A DNA stretch of 64,000 nt from Sulfurimonas sp. HSL-3221 (GCF_021044585.1 NZ_CP087998.1:1798001-1862000); one strand, 5' to 3'. Positions 1 to 9,036 are shown, numbered from the stretch's first letter. Made by a program: numbers and translations. The notes: generated from the sequence alone by a model not told the origin.

Positions 1-153
1 GTCGTGATGGAGGGGTACAAGCAGATGCCCGTTCCCCCCATGGACACCCCTATCCGCTTCATTATCCGGTACCGTACCGGTAATATGGAGAACGCCGTCG
101 ACCTCACACCCGAGCCCGAACCGCAGCCGAAGAAGAAAAAACGCGTACGCTGA
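1..153 (+). CDS. 3' end of an unidentified protein
   Basis: An open frame runs from base 1 to a TGA at 151-153, giving about 50 residues of a gene that begins left of the window. The visible part has a PPMDTPIRF stretch, a short beta-like segment, and a Pro/Glu then Lys/Arg-rich tail ending KKKKRVR. The pattern is loosely like the C-terminal end of TonB-type energy transducers, but too little is visible to assign it. Confidence 0.45.
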   Translation, partial: VVMEGYKQMPVPPMDTPIRFIIRYRTGNMENAVDLTPEPEPQPKKKKRVR

Positions 154-188
154 CCCCTTTCCCGGGGCAGCACCACTCACCCACGCCA

Positions 189-872
189 ATGCTACACTAC
201 TGCATCATCGGCGACGTCCACGGCTACTATGACAAACTGATGCGCCTCATCGCCCAACTGCCGAAGGAAGCGCGGCTCGTCTTCGTCGGCGACCTCATCG
301 ACCGCGGGCCGGATTCGGCAAAGGTCATCGCCTTTGTACGCGAAGGCGGACACTTCTGCGTACGGGGGAATCACGAAACGTTCATGCTGTCGCAGCGCCC
401 CGAAAACGGGCGGCGATGGGAAGCGAACGATGCCTATCATCTCTGGATGCAAAACGGTGGCAACGCGACCCTCGCCTCGTACGGACTGCACGACTATCCC
501 TCGTTACGGCAGGAAGGAAGCACCCCTCTGCTCCGCCCTTTTTTCCGCGATATTACGTGGCTGGAGACGCTGCCTTACTACCTTGAGCTCGAGGGGTGCA
601 GCGTGGCCGGCCGCCGGGTCGTCGTCTCCCACGCCTCCGTGTCACGCATCTGGCCAAAGCGCCAAAGCGACCGTGAGGCCTTCAACCGCGACGTCCTCAT
701 TAACCGCGATCCCCCCGCGCCGCTCCCCGGCATCTACAACGTCTTCGGACACACCCCTTTTCGCACGCCTACGCTTTACGATTACGCGGCGCGCATCGAC
801 ACAGGCCCCTATCTCTACGGCACGCTTAGCGCCCTCGAAGTGCCGTCGCTCAAACTGTTTGGCAGCACCTGA
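189..872 (+). CDS. Metallophosphoesterase (PPP-family protein phosphatase)
   Basis: This 227-residue cytoplasmic protein carries the metal-binding signatures of the calcineurin-like PPP family: GDVHG at residues 8-12, GDLIDRG at 34-40 and RGNHE at 59-63, with a later GHTPF histidine motif. The family hydrolyses phosphoserine/threonine or dinucleoside polyphosphates using two metal ions. Length and motif spacing resemble bacterial PrpA/ApaH-like phosphatases; substrate cannot be read from sequence. It starts 35 bases after the preceding partial gene and may share its transcript. Confidence 0.88.
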   Translation: MLHYCIIGDVHGYYDKLMRLIAQLPKEARLVFVGDLIDRGPDSAKVIAFVREGGHFCVRGNHETFMLSQRPENGRRWEANDAYHLWMQNGGNATLASYGLHDYPSLRQEGSTPLLRPFFRDITWLETLPYYLELEGCSVAGRRVVVSHASVSRIWPKRQSDREAFNRDVLINRDPPAPLPGIYNVFGHTPFRTPTLYDYAARIDTGPYLYGTLSALEVPSLKLFGST

Positions 873-944
873 CGCAGACGTTTCAAACCAAAGGTTAACC
901 GCGGAAGCGTTACCATAGCTACATCCCAACCCAAGGCGGCAACA

Positions 945-2237
945 GTGCAAACGTCCCGGAAAAGTATCGGTCTTGTCGGCGCCGTCGCCATCGGCATCGG
1001 CGGCATGGTCGGCGGGGGAATCTTCGCGGTGCTGGGCGAAGCGGTTTCCCTCTCCCGCGGGGCCACCCCGCTGGCCTTCCTCTTCGGCGGCATCGTTGCG
1101 CTGCTGACCGCCCTCTCCTACGCGCGCCTCTCCGTCGCCTATCCCGGGCGCGGGGGAACCGTCACTTACATCGACAATGCCTTCGGCAATACCCTCGCCT
1201 CGGGCAGCGTCAACCTCATGCTCTGGCTCAGCTACCTTGTCACCATCGCCCTCTACGCCGTCGCCTTCGCCGCCTATGCCCACACCTTTTTTCCCGACGG
1301 TCCGCCGCTGCTGCGGCATATCCTGATCTCGGCGGCCATCGTGCTGCCGACGGCCATCAACCTTGTCAGTAGCACCTTCGTCAGCCGTTCGGAGAGCTTC
1401 ATCGTCGGGATAAAGATGCTGCTGCTCGCCGTCATTATCGTTTCCAGTCTCCCCTACCTCCAGGCGGCCCCTTTCGAGCCGCGCCACTGGGGACCCCTCT
1501 TCTCGATCGTCTCCGCCGGAATGATCATTTTCGTCGCCTATGAGGGGTTCGAGCTCATCGCCAACGCCTCCGAGGACATTGCCGACCCCAAGCGCAATCT
1601 TCCCCGCGCCTTCGTACTCAGCGTCCTGATCGTCATCGCCCTCTATGTGCTCATCGCCGCGGTGACGGTCAGCACCGTTCCCGAAGCGGTGCTGGAAAAG
1701 GCCAAAGATTACGCCCTGGCCGTCGCGGCGCAACCGGCACTGGGACACGGAGGGTTCATCCTCGTCGCCGTCGCCGCACTGCTGGCGACCTTCTCGGCCA
1801 TCAACGCCACCATCTACGGCAATGCCCGCCTGGGCTATACCCTCGCCAAAGATGGCCGTCTGCCCGAAGCCTTCGATGCGGAACGGCGAAACGAACCTTT
1901 CATCGGCATTCTCGCCACCATGGCCGCCGCACTGCTGATCGCCAATACCTTCGACCTGACCGAGATCGCCATCATCGGCAGCGCCGGTTTTCTGCTGATC
2001 TTCGCCCTCGTCAACGCCGCGGCGCTGAAACTGGCCGAGGCGACCGGCGGCAACCGTTTTCTGCACCTGTCAGCCCTGCTGCTGAGTGCATGCGCACTGG
2101 CAATACTGCTTTATCATACCTGGGAGGAGAACGGCCGTGCCGTCATAATCTTCGGGGGGTTCATCGCTCTGTCGGTCCTCTTCGAGAGCCTCTACGGACG
2201 GAGGGTTCGGGGGCACTTTCTCGATCGCCCCTATTGA
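945..2237 (+). CDS. APC-superfamily amino acid permease
   Basis: A 430-residue polytopic inner-membrane protein starting at GTG. The N-terminus has the APC signature GIGGMVGGGIFAVLGE (about residues 16-31), and a conserved FVAYEGFELIANASED segment lies mid-protein. About twelve hydrophobic segments can be traced, as in PotE/YfnA-type amino acid transporters that work by proton symport or exchange. The substrate is unknown. It is convergent with the DUF2202 gene downstream. Confidence 0.88.
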   Translation: MQTSRKSIGLVGAVAIGIGGMVGGGIFAVLGEAVSLSRGATPLAFLFGGIVALLTALSYARLSVAYPGRGGTVTYIDNAFGNTLASGSVNLMLWLSYLVTIALYAVAFAAYAHTFFPDGPPLLRHILISAAIVLPTAINLVSSTFVSRSESFIVGIKMLLLAVIIVSSLPYLQAAPFEPRHWGPLFSIVSAGMIIFVAYEGFELIANASEDIADPKRNLPRAFVLSVLIVIALYVLIAAVTVSTVPEAVLEKAKDYALAVAAQPALGHGGFILVAVAALLATFSAINATIYGNARLGYTLAKDGRLPEAFDAERRNEPFIGILATMAAALLIANTFDLTEIAIIGSAGFLLIFALVNAAALKLAEATGGNRFLHLSALLLSACALAILLYHTWEENGRAVIIFGGFIALSVLFESLYGRRVRGHFLDRPY

Positions 2238-2311
2238 GGGAATTTGAAGCACGTTTGCCCCCTCACATGCAAGATGATGTGACGGGACGAGCGTGTTGTA
2301 GGAGGTTTGCT

Positions 2312-2878
2312 TTAGGCCTCGAGACGGGCGATGGCCCGGCGGAAGGCATCGAGGTGGCTTTCGCTCCCCTCTTTGAGGTTTTCAAAGACCGACACCACAT
2401 CCTCGGGCATCCCGGCGGCCGCCGATTCCAGATCGTCCAGGTCCGTCAGCTCGATCAGTTCGCCGACTTTCAGCCCTTCCAAGCGTGAGATATTCCCCTG
2501 CGCGACACAGGCGTCGTAGAGATTTTGCAGCGCCGGAAGCTCGAACACACCGACAGCGTCAAGGTCGACATAGGAGATATCGATCCCATAGCTTACACAC
2601 AGTGCTCCGACGGCTTCGATATGGCTCTGCTCGGAGAGCTGGATCAATGCGAATGTGCTCTCTTCCGGGTAGCGTTCCCCCAGTGTGATGTAGACGTCGC
2701 GCGCCACTTTCTCTTCTTGGTAGATATAAAACAGCGTATCGCGCTGATCATCGCTCAAAACCGGATCGGTATCGCTCTTCGCACTCCCGTTTGCGTGCAG
2801 CACCGTCGCGCCTCCTGCCAAGAGCACTGCCCCCGTTTTTGCCACTTTACCGAGAAACTCGCGCCTCGCATTAATCAT
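2312..2878 (-). CDS. Tat-exported DUF2202 ferritin-like protein
   Basis: The 188-residue product begins with a twin-arginine signal (ARREFLGKVAK, residues 4-14) and a hydrophobic stretch, so export in folded form is likely. The rest matches DUF2202: helices with LFYIYQEEKVARDVY and EQSHIEAVG motifs whose Glu and His residues resemble a ferritin-like di-metal site. The family has no settled function. An AGGAG-type ribosome site precedes the ATG. It is on the same strand as the mod operon but separated from modC by about 210 bases. Confidence 0.85.
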   Translation of the reverse strand: MINARREFLGKVAKTGAVLLAGGATVLHANGSAKSDTDPVLSDDQRDTLFYIYQEEKVARDVYITLGERYPEESTFALIQLSEQSHIEAVGALCVSYGIDISYVDLDAVGVFELPALQNLYDACVAQGNISRLEGLKVGELIELTDLDDLESAAAGMPEDVVSVFENLKEGSESHLDAFRRAIARLEA

Positions 2879-3092
2879 AAAAACTCCTTATATGTGATGG
2901 CGCATTGTAATGGGGAAGTGTGAGTGGAATGTGAGGGCACTTTATCCCTGAATCTTGGGATCGGCACCATAAATGATACGCCGGAAGAAATGCCTATAAT
3001 TCAATCAAACTGTTTAGAAAAAAGGTATAAATTGAAGCAAAAAAATCGGTGCTTTGTCCGGGGGTGTGTTCACGGAGCGATCCGACCCGCCG

Positions 3093-3971
3093 TCAGAGAC
3101 GCTCGCTCCCCTGTCTCGCATGCTGTATCGTCGGGGCAAAGGCCTTGGTGCTCACCTGCACGGTTTGACCGACTTCGAACTGTGCCGCCTCCTCTTTGTC
3201 GCAGACGACTTCGACGATCTGCTGCCCGATGGCCACGACGGCGATGTAGATGACGTCGGCGCGAATAATGTCAAGCAGCTCACCTTCCAGGGTGAACTTC
3301 TGGCTGCCGCTGGTCCGCAGCAGCACCTCGCCTGGGGTCCCGTCATGCACGATACGCCCGTGTTCAAGGACCACGACCCGCTCCGCCAGACGGTAGATCT
3401 CGCTGGGATCGTGGCTGACCATCACCGTCGTCGTGCCGAACGCCTTGTGCAGGGTAAGGATGTCATGCTGCAGCTTCAGCCGCATGGCAGGGTCCAGTGC
3501 GGAGAGCGGCTCGTCCATCAGCAGCAGTTTCGGACGGTTCATCAGGGCGCGGCAGAGCGCAACGCGCTGCTTCTGCCCGCCGCTGAGCGTCCCCGGAAGA
3601 CGCTCTTTGAGCTCGAGCAACCCCGTCATCTCCAGTAAGATGGCGGCATGGGCGCGGTCGTTGTTGACGTAAAGCAGGTTCTGTTCGACGCTCATATTCG
3701 GAAAAAGCGCATAGTCCTGGAAGACGAAGCCGATCCCCCGTTTCTGCGGCGGCAGCATGGTCTTTTTGCCCAGCCACGTCTCGCCGGCGACGCTGATCTC
3801 CCCTTCCGCACGCTCCAGGCCGGCCAGCAGCCGCAGCAGCGTCGTCTTCCCGCTCCCGCTCTGCCCCGCCAGTGCCACAAAACTCTTTTCCCGGATGGAG
3901 AGCGCGATATCCAGCGGCATGTCGCCGCTGCTGCCCTGCAGCATTTTATGGATGTTCAGTTCGATCATCAC
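3093..3971 (-). CDS. modC: Molybdate ABC transporter ATP-binding protein ModC
   Basis: This 292-residue ABC ATPase has Walker A GQSGSGKTT (36-44), the signature LSGGQ (129-133), Walker B LLLMDEP (149-155) and a switch histidine in VSHDPSE. Residues from about 225 form a TOBE/Mop-like domain, typical of ModC. It would power molybdate (or tungstate) import through ModB. The ATG overlaps the modB stop by 4 bases. It is the last gene of the leftward mod operon. Confidence 0.93.
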   Translation of the reverse strand: MMIELNIHKMLQGSSGDMPLDIALSIREKSFVALAGQSGSGKTTLLRLLAGLERAEGEISVAGETWLGKKTMLPPQKRGIGFVFQDYALFPNMSVEQNLLYVNNDRAHAAILLEMTGLLELKERLPGTLSGGQKQRVALCRALMNRPKLLLMDEPLSALDPAMRLKLQHDILTLHKAFGTTTVMVSHDPSEIYRLAERVVVLEHGRIVHDGTPGEVLLRTSGSQKFTLEGELLDIIRADVIYIAVVAIGQQIVEVVCDKEEAAQFEVGQTVQVSTKAFAPTIQHARQGSERL

Positions 3972-4651
3972 GCCACCCCGATCCGGCGGTTCTGGCGCTG
4001 GTTGAAGAGGTAGACCCCCAGCAGCACCACGAAGCTGAGCGCCACCATGATCGCACTGTAGATATGTGCCGTGGTGTAATCCATCACCTCGACCATCTCG
4101 TAGATGGCGACCGAAGCGACCTTGGTTTCGCCGGGGATGGAGCCCCCGACCATCAGGACGACCCCGAACTCGCCGACCGTGTGCGCGAAGGTGACAATAA
4201 GCGCCGTAATCAAGGCCGGCTTGATGTTGGGCAGCGCCACGCGCAGCAGGGTCTCCGCCTTTCCCTTCCCGCTGATGTAGGAGGCTTCGAGCATGTTCTT
4301 GTTCAGCGCCTCGAAGCCGCTTTGCAGCGGCTGCACCATAAACGGAAAAGAGTAAAAAACGCTGGCAATGACAAGCCCCGTAAAATTGAAGACGAGCTTG
4401 ATGCCGAAGGTCTGCTCGAAAAAGGCTCCCAGCGGCGAGTTGTACGAAAGCGCGTAGAGAATGTAAAACCCGAGCACCGACGGCGGCAGGACAATCGGCA
4501 GGGAGGTGACGGCTTCAATAAAGGGCTTGCAGCGGCACGCCGTCTGCGACAGCCACCATGCGACCGGCAGCGCCACGACAAAGAGGATGAACGTCGTCAC
4601 ACCCGCCAGTTTGAACGACAGGATAAAAGGGCCGAAATCAATCGCTTCCAT
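3968..4651 (-). CDS. modB: Molybdate ABC transporter permease ModB
   Basis: The 227-residue inner-membrane permease has about five to six hydrophobic segments and a BPD_transp_1 loop (EASYISGKGKAETLLRVALP) that docks on the ATPase. An LPIVLPPSVLGFY segment is characteristic of ModB. The start lies inside the end of modD (14-base overlap) and the stop overlaps modC, so the three are probably translationally coupled. Molybdate specificity follows from the ModA, ModC and TOBE neighbours. Confidence 0.93.
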   Translation of the reverse strand: MEAIDFGPFILSFKLAGVTTFILFVVALPVAWWLSQTACRCKPFIEAVTSLPIVLPPSVLGFYILYALSYNSPLGAFFEQTFGIKLVFNFTGLVIASVFYSFPFMVQPLQSGFEALNKNMLEASYISGKGKAETLLRVALPNIKPALITALIVTFAHTVGEFGVVLMVGGSIPGETKVASVAIYEMVEVMDYTTAHIYSAIMVALSFVVLLGVYLFNQRQNRRIGVA

Positions 4652-5492
4652 CTGTCTCCCACCGCGCCGTCAGGTCGGCCATGCCCGCCTGGTAGGGGCT
4701 GCTTGTGACGACCCCCTCCACGCCCGATGCGGCGTAATCCGCCACGTTGGCCGGGTTGATTCCCCCCGCGGCCAGGATGGTCGCACCGGGATGGTTTTCG
4801 CGTTTGTAGGCCACAAGCTCCTGCAGCGTTTCGGGACCGCACTTATCCATCTGGATCACGTCCGCGCCCAGGGAGAGCATCCGCTTGGCATCGTCGAGGG
4901 ATTCGGACTCCACCGTCAGTTTCTTCTCGACGCAGCGCTGTTTGAGCTCCCGCAGCGCCGCCTCGAACGCCGCGCTGTCTTCGTAGAGTGCGCGGTGCTG
5001 TTCGAAAACGAGTACCGTCTCCGAGAGGCCGAGCCGGTGCGGCATCGCCCCGCCGCACATCAGGGCGCGGGTGGAAAAGCGCTTGGCGAAGGGGAAACTT
5101 TTGCGGGTAACAAGCAGTTCGCAGTGCGGGTTGACCGCATGCGCCCTTGAGAGCATCGTCCGGGCGCGCGTGGCCATGCCGCAGGCGTATTCGAGCAGGA
5201 TCTGGCAGAGTCGCCACGCGCTGTGCAGCGTCTCATGATCCCCGCGCAGCTCCAGCAGCACGCTGCCGGGCGCCGCGACGCTCCCCGAAGGGAAGCTGCT
5301 TTGCGCCTCGCACCCCAGGAGTTCGCCGATGCGTACCGCCTCTTCGGTGCAGGCCGCGACGACCTCGTCGCGCGTCAACACCTTCAATGTCGCCCGCTGC
5401 GGCGGCAGTGCGAGCAGCTGCGTCGTCAGATCGAAATAGGGAAGATCCCCCCTGATGTACTCCCAGAGCTCCGGGTCCGATAGCCGGTTCAT
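4638..5492 (-). CDS. modD: ModD, quinolinate phosphoribosyltransferase-like protein
   Basis: The 284-residue protein is homologous to NadC (nicotinate-nucleotide pyrophosphorylase), with LLEYACGMATRAR, an HRLGLSETVLVF segment, ADVIQMDKCGPE and a late AAGGINPANV barrel motif. In molybdate operons this branch is called ModD. Its reaction is unproven and it is not expected to be the NAD-synthesis enzyme. Here it sits between a TOBE gene and modB, overlapping both, rather than at the operon end. Confidence 0.85.
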   Translation of the reverse strand: MNRLSDPELWEYIRGDLPYFDLTTQLLALPPQRATLKVLTRDEVVAACTEEAVRIGELLGCEAQSSFPSGSVAAPGSVLLELRGDHETLHSAWRLCQILLEYACGMATRARTMLSRAHAVNPHCELLVTRKSFPFAKRFSTRALMCGGAMPHRLGLSETVLVFEQHRALYEDSAAFEAALRELKQRCVEKKLTVESESLDDAKRMLSLGADVIQMDKCGPETLQELVAYKRENHPGATILAAGGINPANVADYAASGVEGVVTSSPYQAGMADLTARWETDGSD

Positions 5493-5899
5493 GTCTCTCC
5501 TTTTTCAACGATCTCCAGGATGGAGAGATCGCTTGCCTTGATCAGCGCCGTGACGCTGTCGCCCTGATGCAGCGCCATCGTCTCGGCGGAATCGCGGGTG
5601 ATGATGCTCTCCATCCGTGCCGGGCCGACACGGAGCGTTACGCTGCACAGCAGCGCCCCCGTCTCAACCGTTTCGATCACCGCTTCGAGGCGGTTGGAGA
5701 TGGAGAGGTGCCCCTCCAGTTTCTTGGCCAGCGCCACATGGGACGCTTTGGCCCCGAGGATCACCCGCGTCCCGACGGCGATCGGGATCGCAAGCCCCAG
5801 TGCCATCATCCGCATCGGCGCGCCCCCCGCATCAAAGGAGACAATGGTGATGTTATCCCGGCGCTCGATGCTGGTGATGTAGGCCTCGATGCGGTTCAC
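5489..5899 (-). CDS. TOBE-domain molybdopterin/molybdate-binding protein
   Basis: A 136-residue soluble protein made of two TOBE/Mop-like repeats. The second is clearest: SNRLEAVIETVETGAL, then SIITRDSAETMALHQGD and TALIKASDLSI. The first repeat is diverged and lacks the SARN signature of its paralogs at 6654-7073 and 7091-7519. TOBE proteins bind molybdate or related oxyanions and serve as stores or sensor modules. It overlaps modA and modD by 4 bases each. There is no helix-turn-helix, so it is not a complete ModE. Confidence 0.82.
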   Translation of the reverse strand: MNRIEAYITSIERRDNITIVSFDAGGAPMRMMALGLAIPIAVGTRVILGAKASHVALAKKLEGHLSISNRLEAVIETVETGALLCSVTLRVGPARMESIITRDSAETMALHQGDSVTALIKASDLSILEIVEKGET

Positions 5900-6642
5900 T
5901 GTACGATGTATCCGTAACGGCGCAGGATCGCCTTCGCTTCATCGCTGAGCATAAAATCATAGAACGCTTTGTACTCCACACTTTTCCCCGCATTTTTCAG
6001 CAAAACGACCCCCTGTTTGATCGGCGTATAGAGTGCCGGATCGACACTCGCCCAGTTAACATTTTCCTTGTATTGTGCCATTTTCGGGCTGTAAAGGGAA
6101 GATTTCGCGATGAAACCGACGTCCGCCGCCGTCAAGGCATACGTCACCGTCTGCGAGATCGACTCGGCATAGACGAACTTCGTTTCAGCGGCATCATAGA
6201 CGCCCCCTTTTTGCATCGCCTCGACTGCGGCGGTGCCGTAGGGGGCCGTTTTCGGGTTGGCGATGGCGATCTTGCTCACGGAGTTGTCCGCCACCAGGGC
6301 GATCCCCTTGGAGAAATCCATCGGTTTCGCGCTGAGATACGCCAGGGCGCCCTGGGCGTAAACGACCGGCTTGGTCACGGCGATGCCGTCGGCATAGAGC
6401 GATGCGGGGTACTTCATGTTCGCCGCCATGAAAAGCCCGTAGGGGGCGCCGTTCTTGATCTGTGCCGTCAGCTTCCCGCTGCTGCCCAGCGTGACCTGGA
6501 CCTTTGTATCCGGGTAGTGCTTCGCGAAGACCGTCTTGAGTTCATCGATGGCGTAGCTGACGTTTGCCGCCACGGCAATGTTGATCTCGCCGGCAATGGC
6601 GGAGAAGGACAAAAGCAGTAACAAAAATGTCTTTTTCATCAT
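5896..6642 (-). CDS. modA: Molybdate-binding periplasmic protein ModA
   Basis: The 248-residue protein has a signal peptide (MMKKTFLLLLLSFSAIAG) and ModA motifs: AVAANVSYAIDEL near the mature N-terminus, TLGSSGKLTAQIKNGAPY, and a YGTAAVEAMQ segment. It would capture molybdate or tungstate in the periplasm and deliver it to ModBC. It lies 11 bases after one TOBE gene and overlaps the next by 4. Tungstate as the true ligand cannot be excluded. Confidence 0.93.
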   Translation of the reverse strand: MMKKTFLLLLLSFSAIAGEINIAVAANVSYAIDELKTVFAKHYPDTKVQVTLGSSGKLTAQIKNGAPYGLFMAANMKYPASLYADGIAVTKPVVYAQGALAYLSAKPMDFSKGIALVADNSVSKIAIANPKTAPYGTAAVEAMQKGGVYDAAETKFVYAESISQTVTYALTAADVGFIAKSSLYSPKMAQYKENVNWASVDPALYTPIKQGVVLLKNAGKSVEYKAFYDFMLSDEAKAILRRYGYIVQ

Positions 6643-6653
6643 AACAGGTTCCT

Positions 6654-7073
6654 TTATTTCGCGATCATAACGTCGCTGGCTTTGACAATGGCGATCACGT
6701 CACTGCCCAGTCCGATGCCCAGTTCGGCCATGGATTCGTTGGTGATGATGGAGGTCAGCAGATCGCCGCTCTCCAGCTGGATGATGAGCTCCGTATTGAC
6801 CGCCCCCTGGATCACCTTCTCCACGCGGCCCGCCAGCTTGTTGCGGGCGCTGATCTTCGGCATGCCTCCCGTCGCGATCAGAACGTGCGACGCTTTGAAA
6901 AAGGCGCGGACCACATCCCCCACGGCCAAGTCGAGGCTTTCGACACTCTCAATCGTAATGATGGCGCTGAGCGTCGTCCCTTTCGGCGCGCGCAGCGCGA
7001 TCTTGGCGTTGACCGCCCCTTTGTTGACGGAGAGCACCCCCGCCTCGATCTGGTTTCTGGCACTGATTTTCAT
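6654..7073 (-). CDS. Tandem-TOBE (di-Mop) molybdate-binding protein
   Basis: This 139-residue protein has two Mop repeats, each opening with a SARN signature (KISARNQIEAGV at the N-terminus, KISARNKLAGRV mid-protein) and closing with an F/IVKASxV/DV strand. Such di-domain molbindins assemble into rings that hold molybdate. It is a clear paralog of the next gene upstream (7091-7519), pointing to a tandem duplication. It is cytoplasmic with no signal peptide. An AAGAAGGAAC-like ribosome site precedes the start. Confidence 0.85.
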   Translation of the reverse strand: MKISARNQIEAGVLSVNKGAVNAKIALRAPKGTTLSAIITIESVESLDLAVGDVVRAFFKASHVLIATGGMPKISARNKLAGRVEKVIQGAVNTELIIQLESGDLLTSIITNESMAELGIGLGSDVIAIVKASDVMIAK

Positions 7074-7090
7074 TTTTTGTTCCTTCTTTC

Positions 7091-7519
7091 TTATTTGGCA
7101 GGTTTAGCGATCATCATGTCCGAGGCTTTGATGATCGCGACAACGGGCATACCCGATTGCAACTCAAGGTTTGAAACGGCGTCGTCGGTCACGGTCGCGC
7201 TGATGCGGTCCCCGCCGCCAAGCCGGATCCGCACTTCCGCATTGACAACGCCGCGGTGGATGGTTTCGATCGTCCCTTCAAGCCGGTTCCGCGCGCTGAT
7301 GGGAATGGCCCATCCCGTGGCGACCAGCACATGCGAGTCTTTGAAAAATGCGATTACCCTGTCCCCCTCCTTGACGCAGAGCGTATCAGAGGCGTTCCCG
7401 GTGATCGAAGCGAACATCAAGGTCCCCTGCGCCGTTTTGAGCTCCAGCAGCGCACTGACCCCGTCCCGGCGCACCGCGACGATATCGGCATCGATCTGGT
7501 TCCGTGCACTGATCATCAT
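7091..7519 (-). CDS. Tandem-TOBE (di-Mop) molybdate-binding protein
   Basis: The open frame extends upstream to 7702, but that part overlaps the porin gene in another frame. The real start is the ATG-ATG pair near 7519, behind AAAGGACAGAGC, giving about 142 residues. Two Mop repeats are visible: MISARNQIDADIV ... FFKDSHVLVATG and ISARNRLEGTIETI ... IIKASDMMIAK. It is paralogous to the gene at 6654-7073 and is the first TOBE gene after the porin. Confidence 0.83.
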   Translation of the reverse strand: MMISARNQIDADIVAVRRDGVSALLELKTAQGTLMFASITGNASDTLCVKEGDRVIAFFKDSHVLVATGWAIPISARNRLEGTIETIHRGVVNAEVRIRLGGGDRISATVTDDAVSNLELQSGMPVVAIIKASDMMIAKPAK

Positions 7520-7529
7520 GCTCTGTCCT

Positions 7530-9005
7530 TTAGAAGAGGTAGTTGAGCTCGAAGCGGGCATCCAGGCTGTCGGCATCCGGTTTTTCGGTGTCGTTGTACC
7601 CCAGGCGCAGCCGCCACTGCAGGTCGGCCAGCATGGGCAGGTTCTGCACGAATCCGAGGTAGTAGTAGTTCTCGTCATAGTACCCCTTCGACTCGTCCGC
7701 ATCGGTATGAAGAATAGAAGCCTGCACGAACAGGTCGGTAAAGACCCCGGTTTTGTTGGCGGCGCGCTGCAGCTCGACGCGGTAGCTCTTCGTATTGGCC
7801 ATCCAGTTGTAGCGGGCCATCGAGCGGGTATACCCCGCCGTCGGGAAGCCCCGCCACGGGGTGATCAGGTCCGCTTCGTCGAAGACCTGGGTATAGCCGA
7901 AGTTGAGCTTGTACTTGCCCAGCTGCGCCACGAGCCGTGCGGCCACCATCTGGGCATCGAGAGAATCGGCCTCTTCATAGCCGCCGGCCGCGCCGCTCTG
8001 GCCCGCCAGTTTGCCGCTGTACGCTGCGCCGCCGACCTTGCCGGCGCCGTTGTCGAACTGCTTGATGTAGCGCACACCGGGCGTCAGCGATATGCTGCCG
8101 AGGCTGATCTTGTAGTTCGCCTCCGCCATCACTTCGCTCACGAGCTCCGGGACGATATAGAATGACGCGTCGAGTTTAAGATTGGCAATCGCCGTATTGT
8201 GCAGGTCCCCCGTGATCAGCGGCGCGTCGGTCGGCTTGCCCGCCGCTTTGAGCCGCGTATAAGTAAGCCCCTTATGCATCGCGGAGTCGTCATTCTCACT
8301 CCACTCCGGACGCTCGGAGCTGCTGCTGTTCGCGTCGCCGTACATCAGAACCGAGTGCGCCTGCGTATGGTCGCGCAGCTTCTGTTCGGCGAGGTAGGCC
8401 ACGCGAAGCGCCGTCGCCGGGACCGCTTTCGTATCGATGACGATGCCGTCAAAGGTGTTGGGGATCATTTTCGTGTCGTTGGACTTGGTATAGAAAGTCT
8501 CCACCAGCTGCCGGCCGACGGCAATGCGGGTTTTGGGGATGCCGCTGTAGGCGATGTACGCCTGGCCGAGTGCGCCCATCCCCTTGTTGCCCGTATTGAC
8601 GTAATCGTAACGGCTCAGGACATCTTTGCCCGGTTTCAGCGTACTGACCGGATCTTTTCCGTCATCGAAAAAGGCCTGGGAGTAGTAAAGCCCCATGCCG
8701 AAATCGAAGCCGCCGTAGCGCGCACTGCGGTAGACCAGCGAACCGCCGAGGGCACTGATAAGATGGCTGTTCTGCTTGGCCGTCTCTGTCTGCCACTTGT
8801 AGTAAAACGTATTCGAACGCAGGCGGGCGTAAAACTCCCCCTCGCTGAACATCCCTGTAAAACTCTCCGCCGCTCCCGGAACAGCGTTATATACCAGTGT
8901 ATAGTTCGAATTCAGCGCCTGTTTCGGGGCATCTGTATCCGCCGCGTGGAGTGAAACCCCAAGAACCCCCGTCAATACGGCACTTATCCAGCCTGTCGTT
9001 TTCAA
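7530..9005 (-). CDS. Outer-membrane porin (OprD-like) of the molybdate operon
   Basis: This is an approximately 491-residue exported beta-barrel protein. I prefer the TTG near 9005, because AAAGGAG sits just before it and the product then begins MKTTGWISAVLTGVLGVSLHA, a clean signal peptide; a GTG at 9023 would add six residues. Alternating hydrophobic strands and a C-terminal LNYLF ending in Phe mark an outer-membrane barrel, similar to Campylobacterota OprD-family porins. It is the promoter-proximal gene of the mod operon, 10-15 bases before the first TOBE gene, which suggests a role in oxyanion entry. Confidence 0.82.
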   Translation of the reverse strand: MKTTGWISAVLTGVLGVSLHAADTDAPKQALNSNYTLVYNAVPGAAESFTGMFSEGEFYARLRSNTFYYKWQTETAKQNSHLISALGGSLVYRSARYGGFDFGMGLYYSQAFFDDGKDPVSTLKPGKDVLSRYDYVNTGNKGMGALGQAYIAYSGIPKTRIAVGRQLVETFYTKSNDTKMIPNTFDGIVIDTKAVPATALRVAYLAEQKLRDHTQAHSVLMYGDANSSSSERPEWSENDDSAMHKGLTYTRLKAAGKPTDAPLITGDLHNTAIANLKLDASFYIVPELVSEVMAEANYKISLGSISLTPGVRYIKQFDNGAGKVGGAAYSGKLAGQSGAAGGYEEADSLDAQMVAARLVAQLGKYKLNFGYTQVFDEADLITPWRGFPTAGYTRSMARYNWMANTKSYRVELQRAANKTGVFTDLFVQASILHTDADESKGYYDENYYYLGFVQNLPMLADLQWRLRLGYNDTEKPDADSLDARFELNYLF

Positions 9006-9036
9006 TGACTCTCCTTTTGTCACGCTGTTTTCGTAG

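Noticed and set aside
642-2066. Long minus-strand frame opposite the permease
   Set aside because: Composition is Gly/Asp/Arg-rich with no domain, and it lies wholly opposite a well-supported transporter gene. GC-rich third positions generate such shadows.
7520-7702. N-terminal extension of the TOBE protein
   Set aside because: The extra 61 residues are Thr/Ser/Arg-rich, overlap the porin in another frame, and the internal ATG has a good ribosome site.
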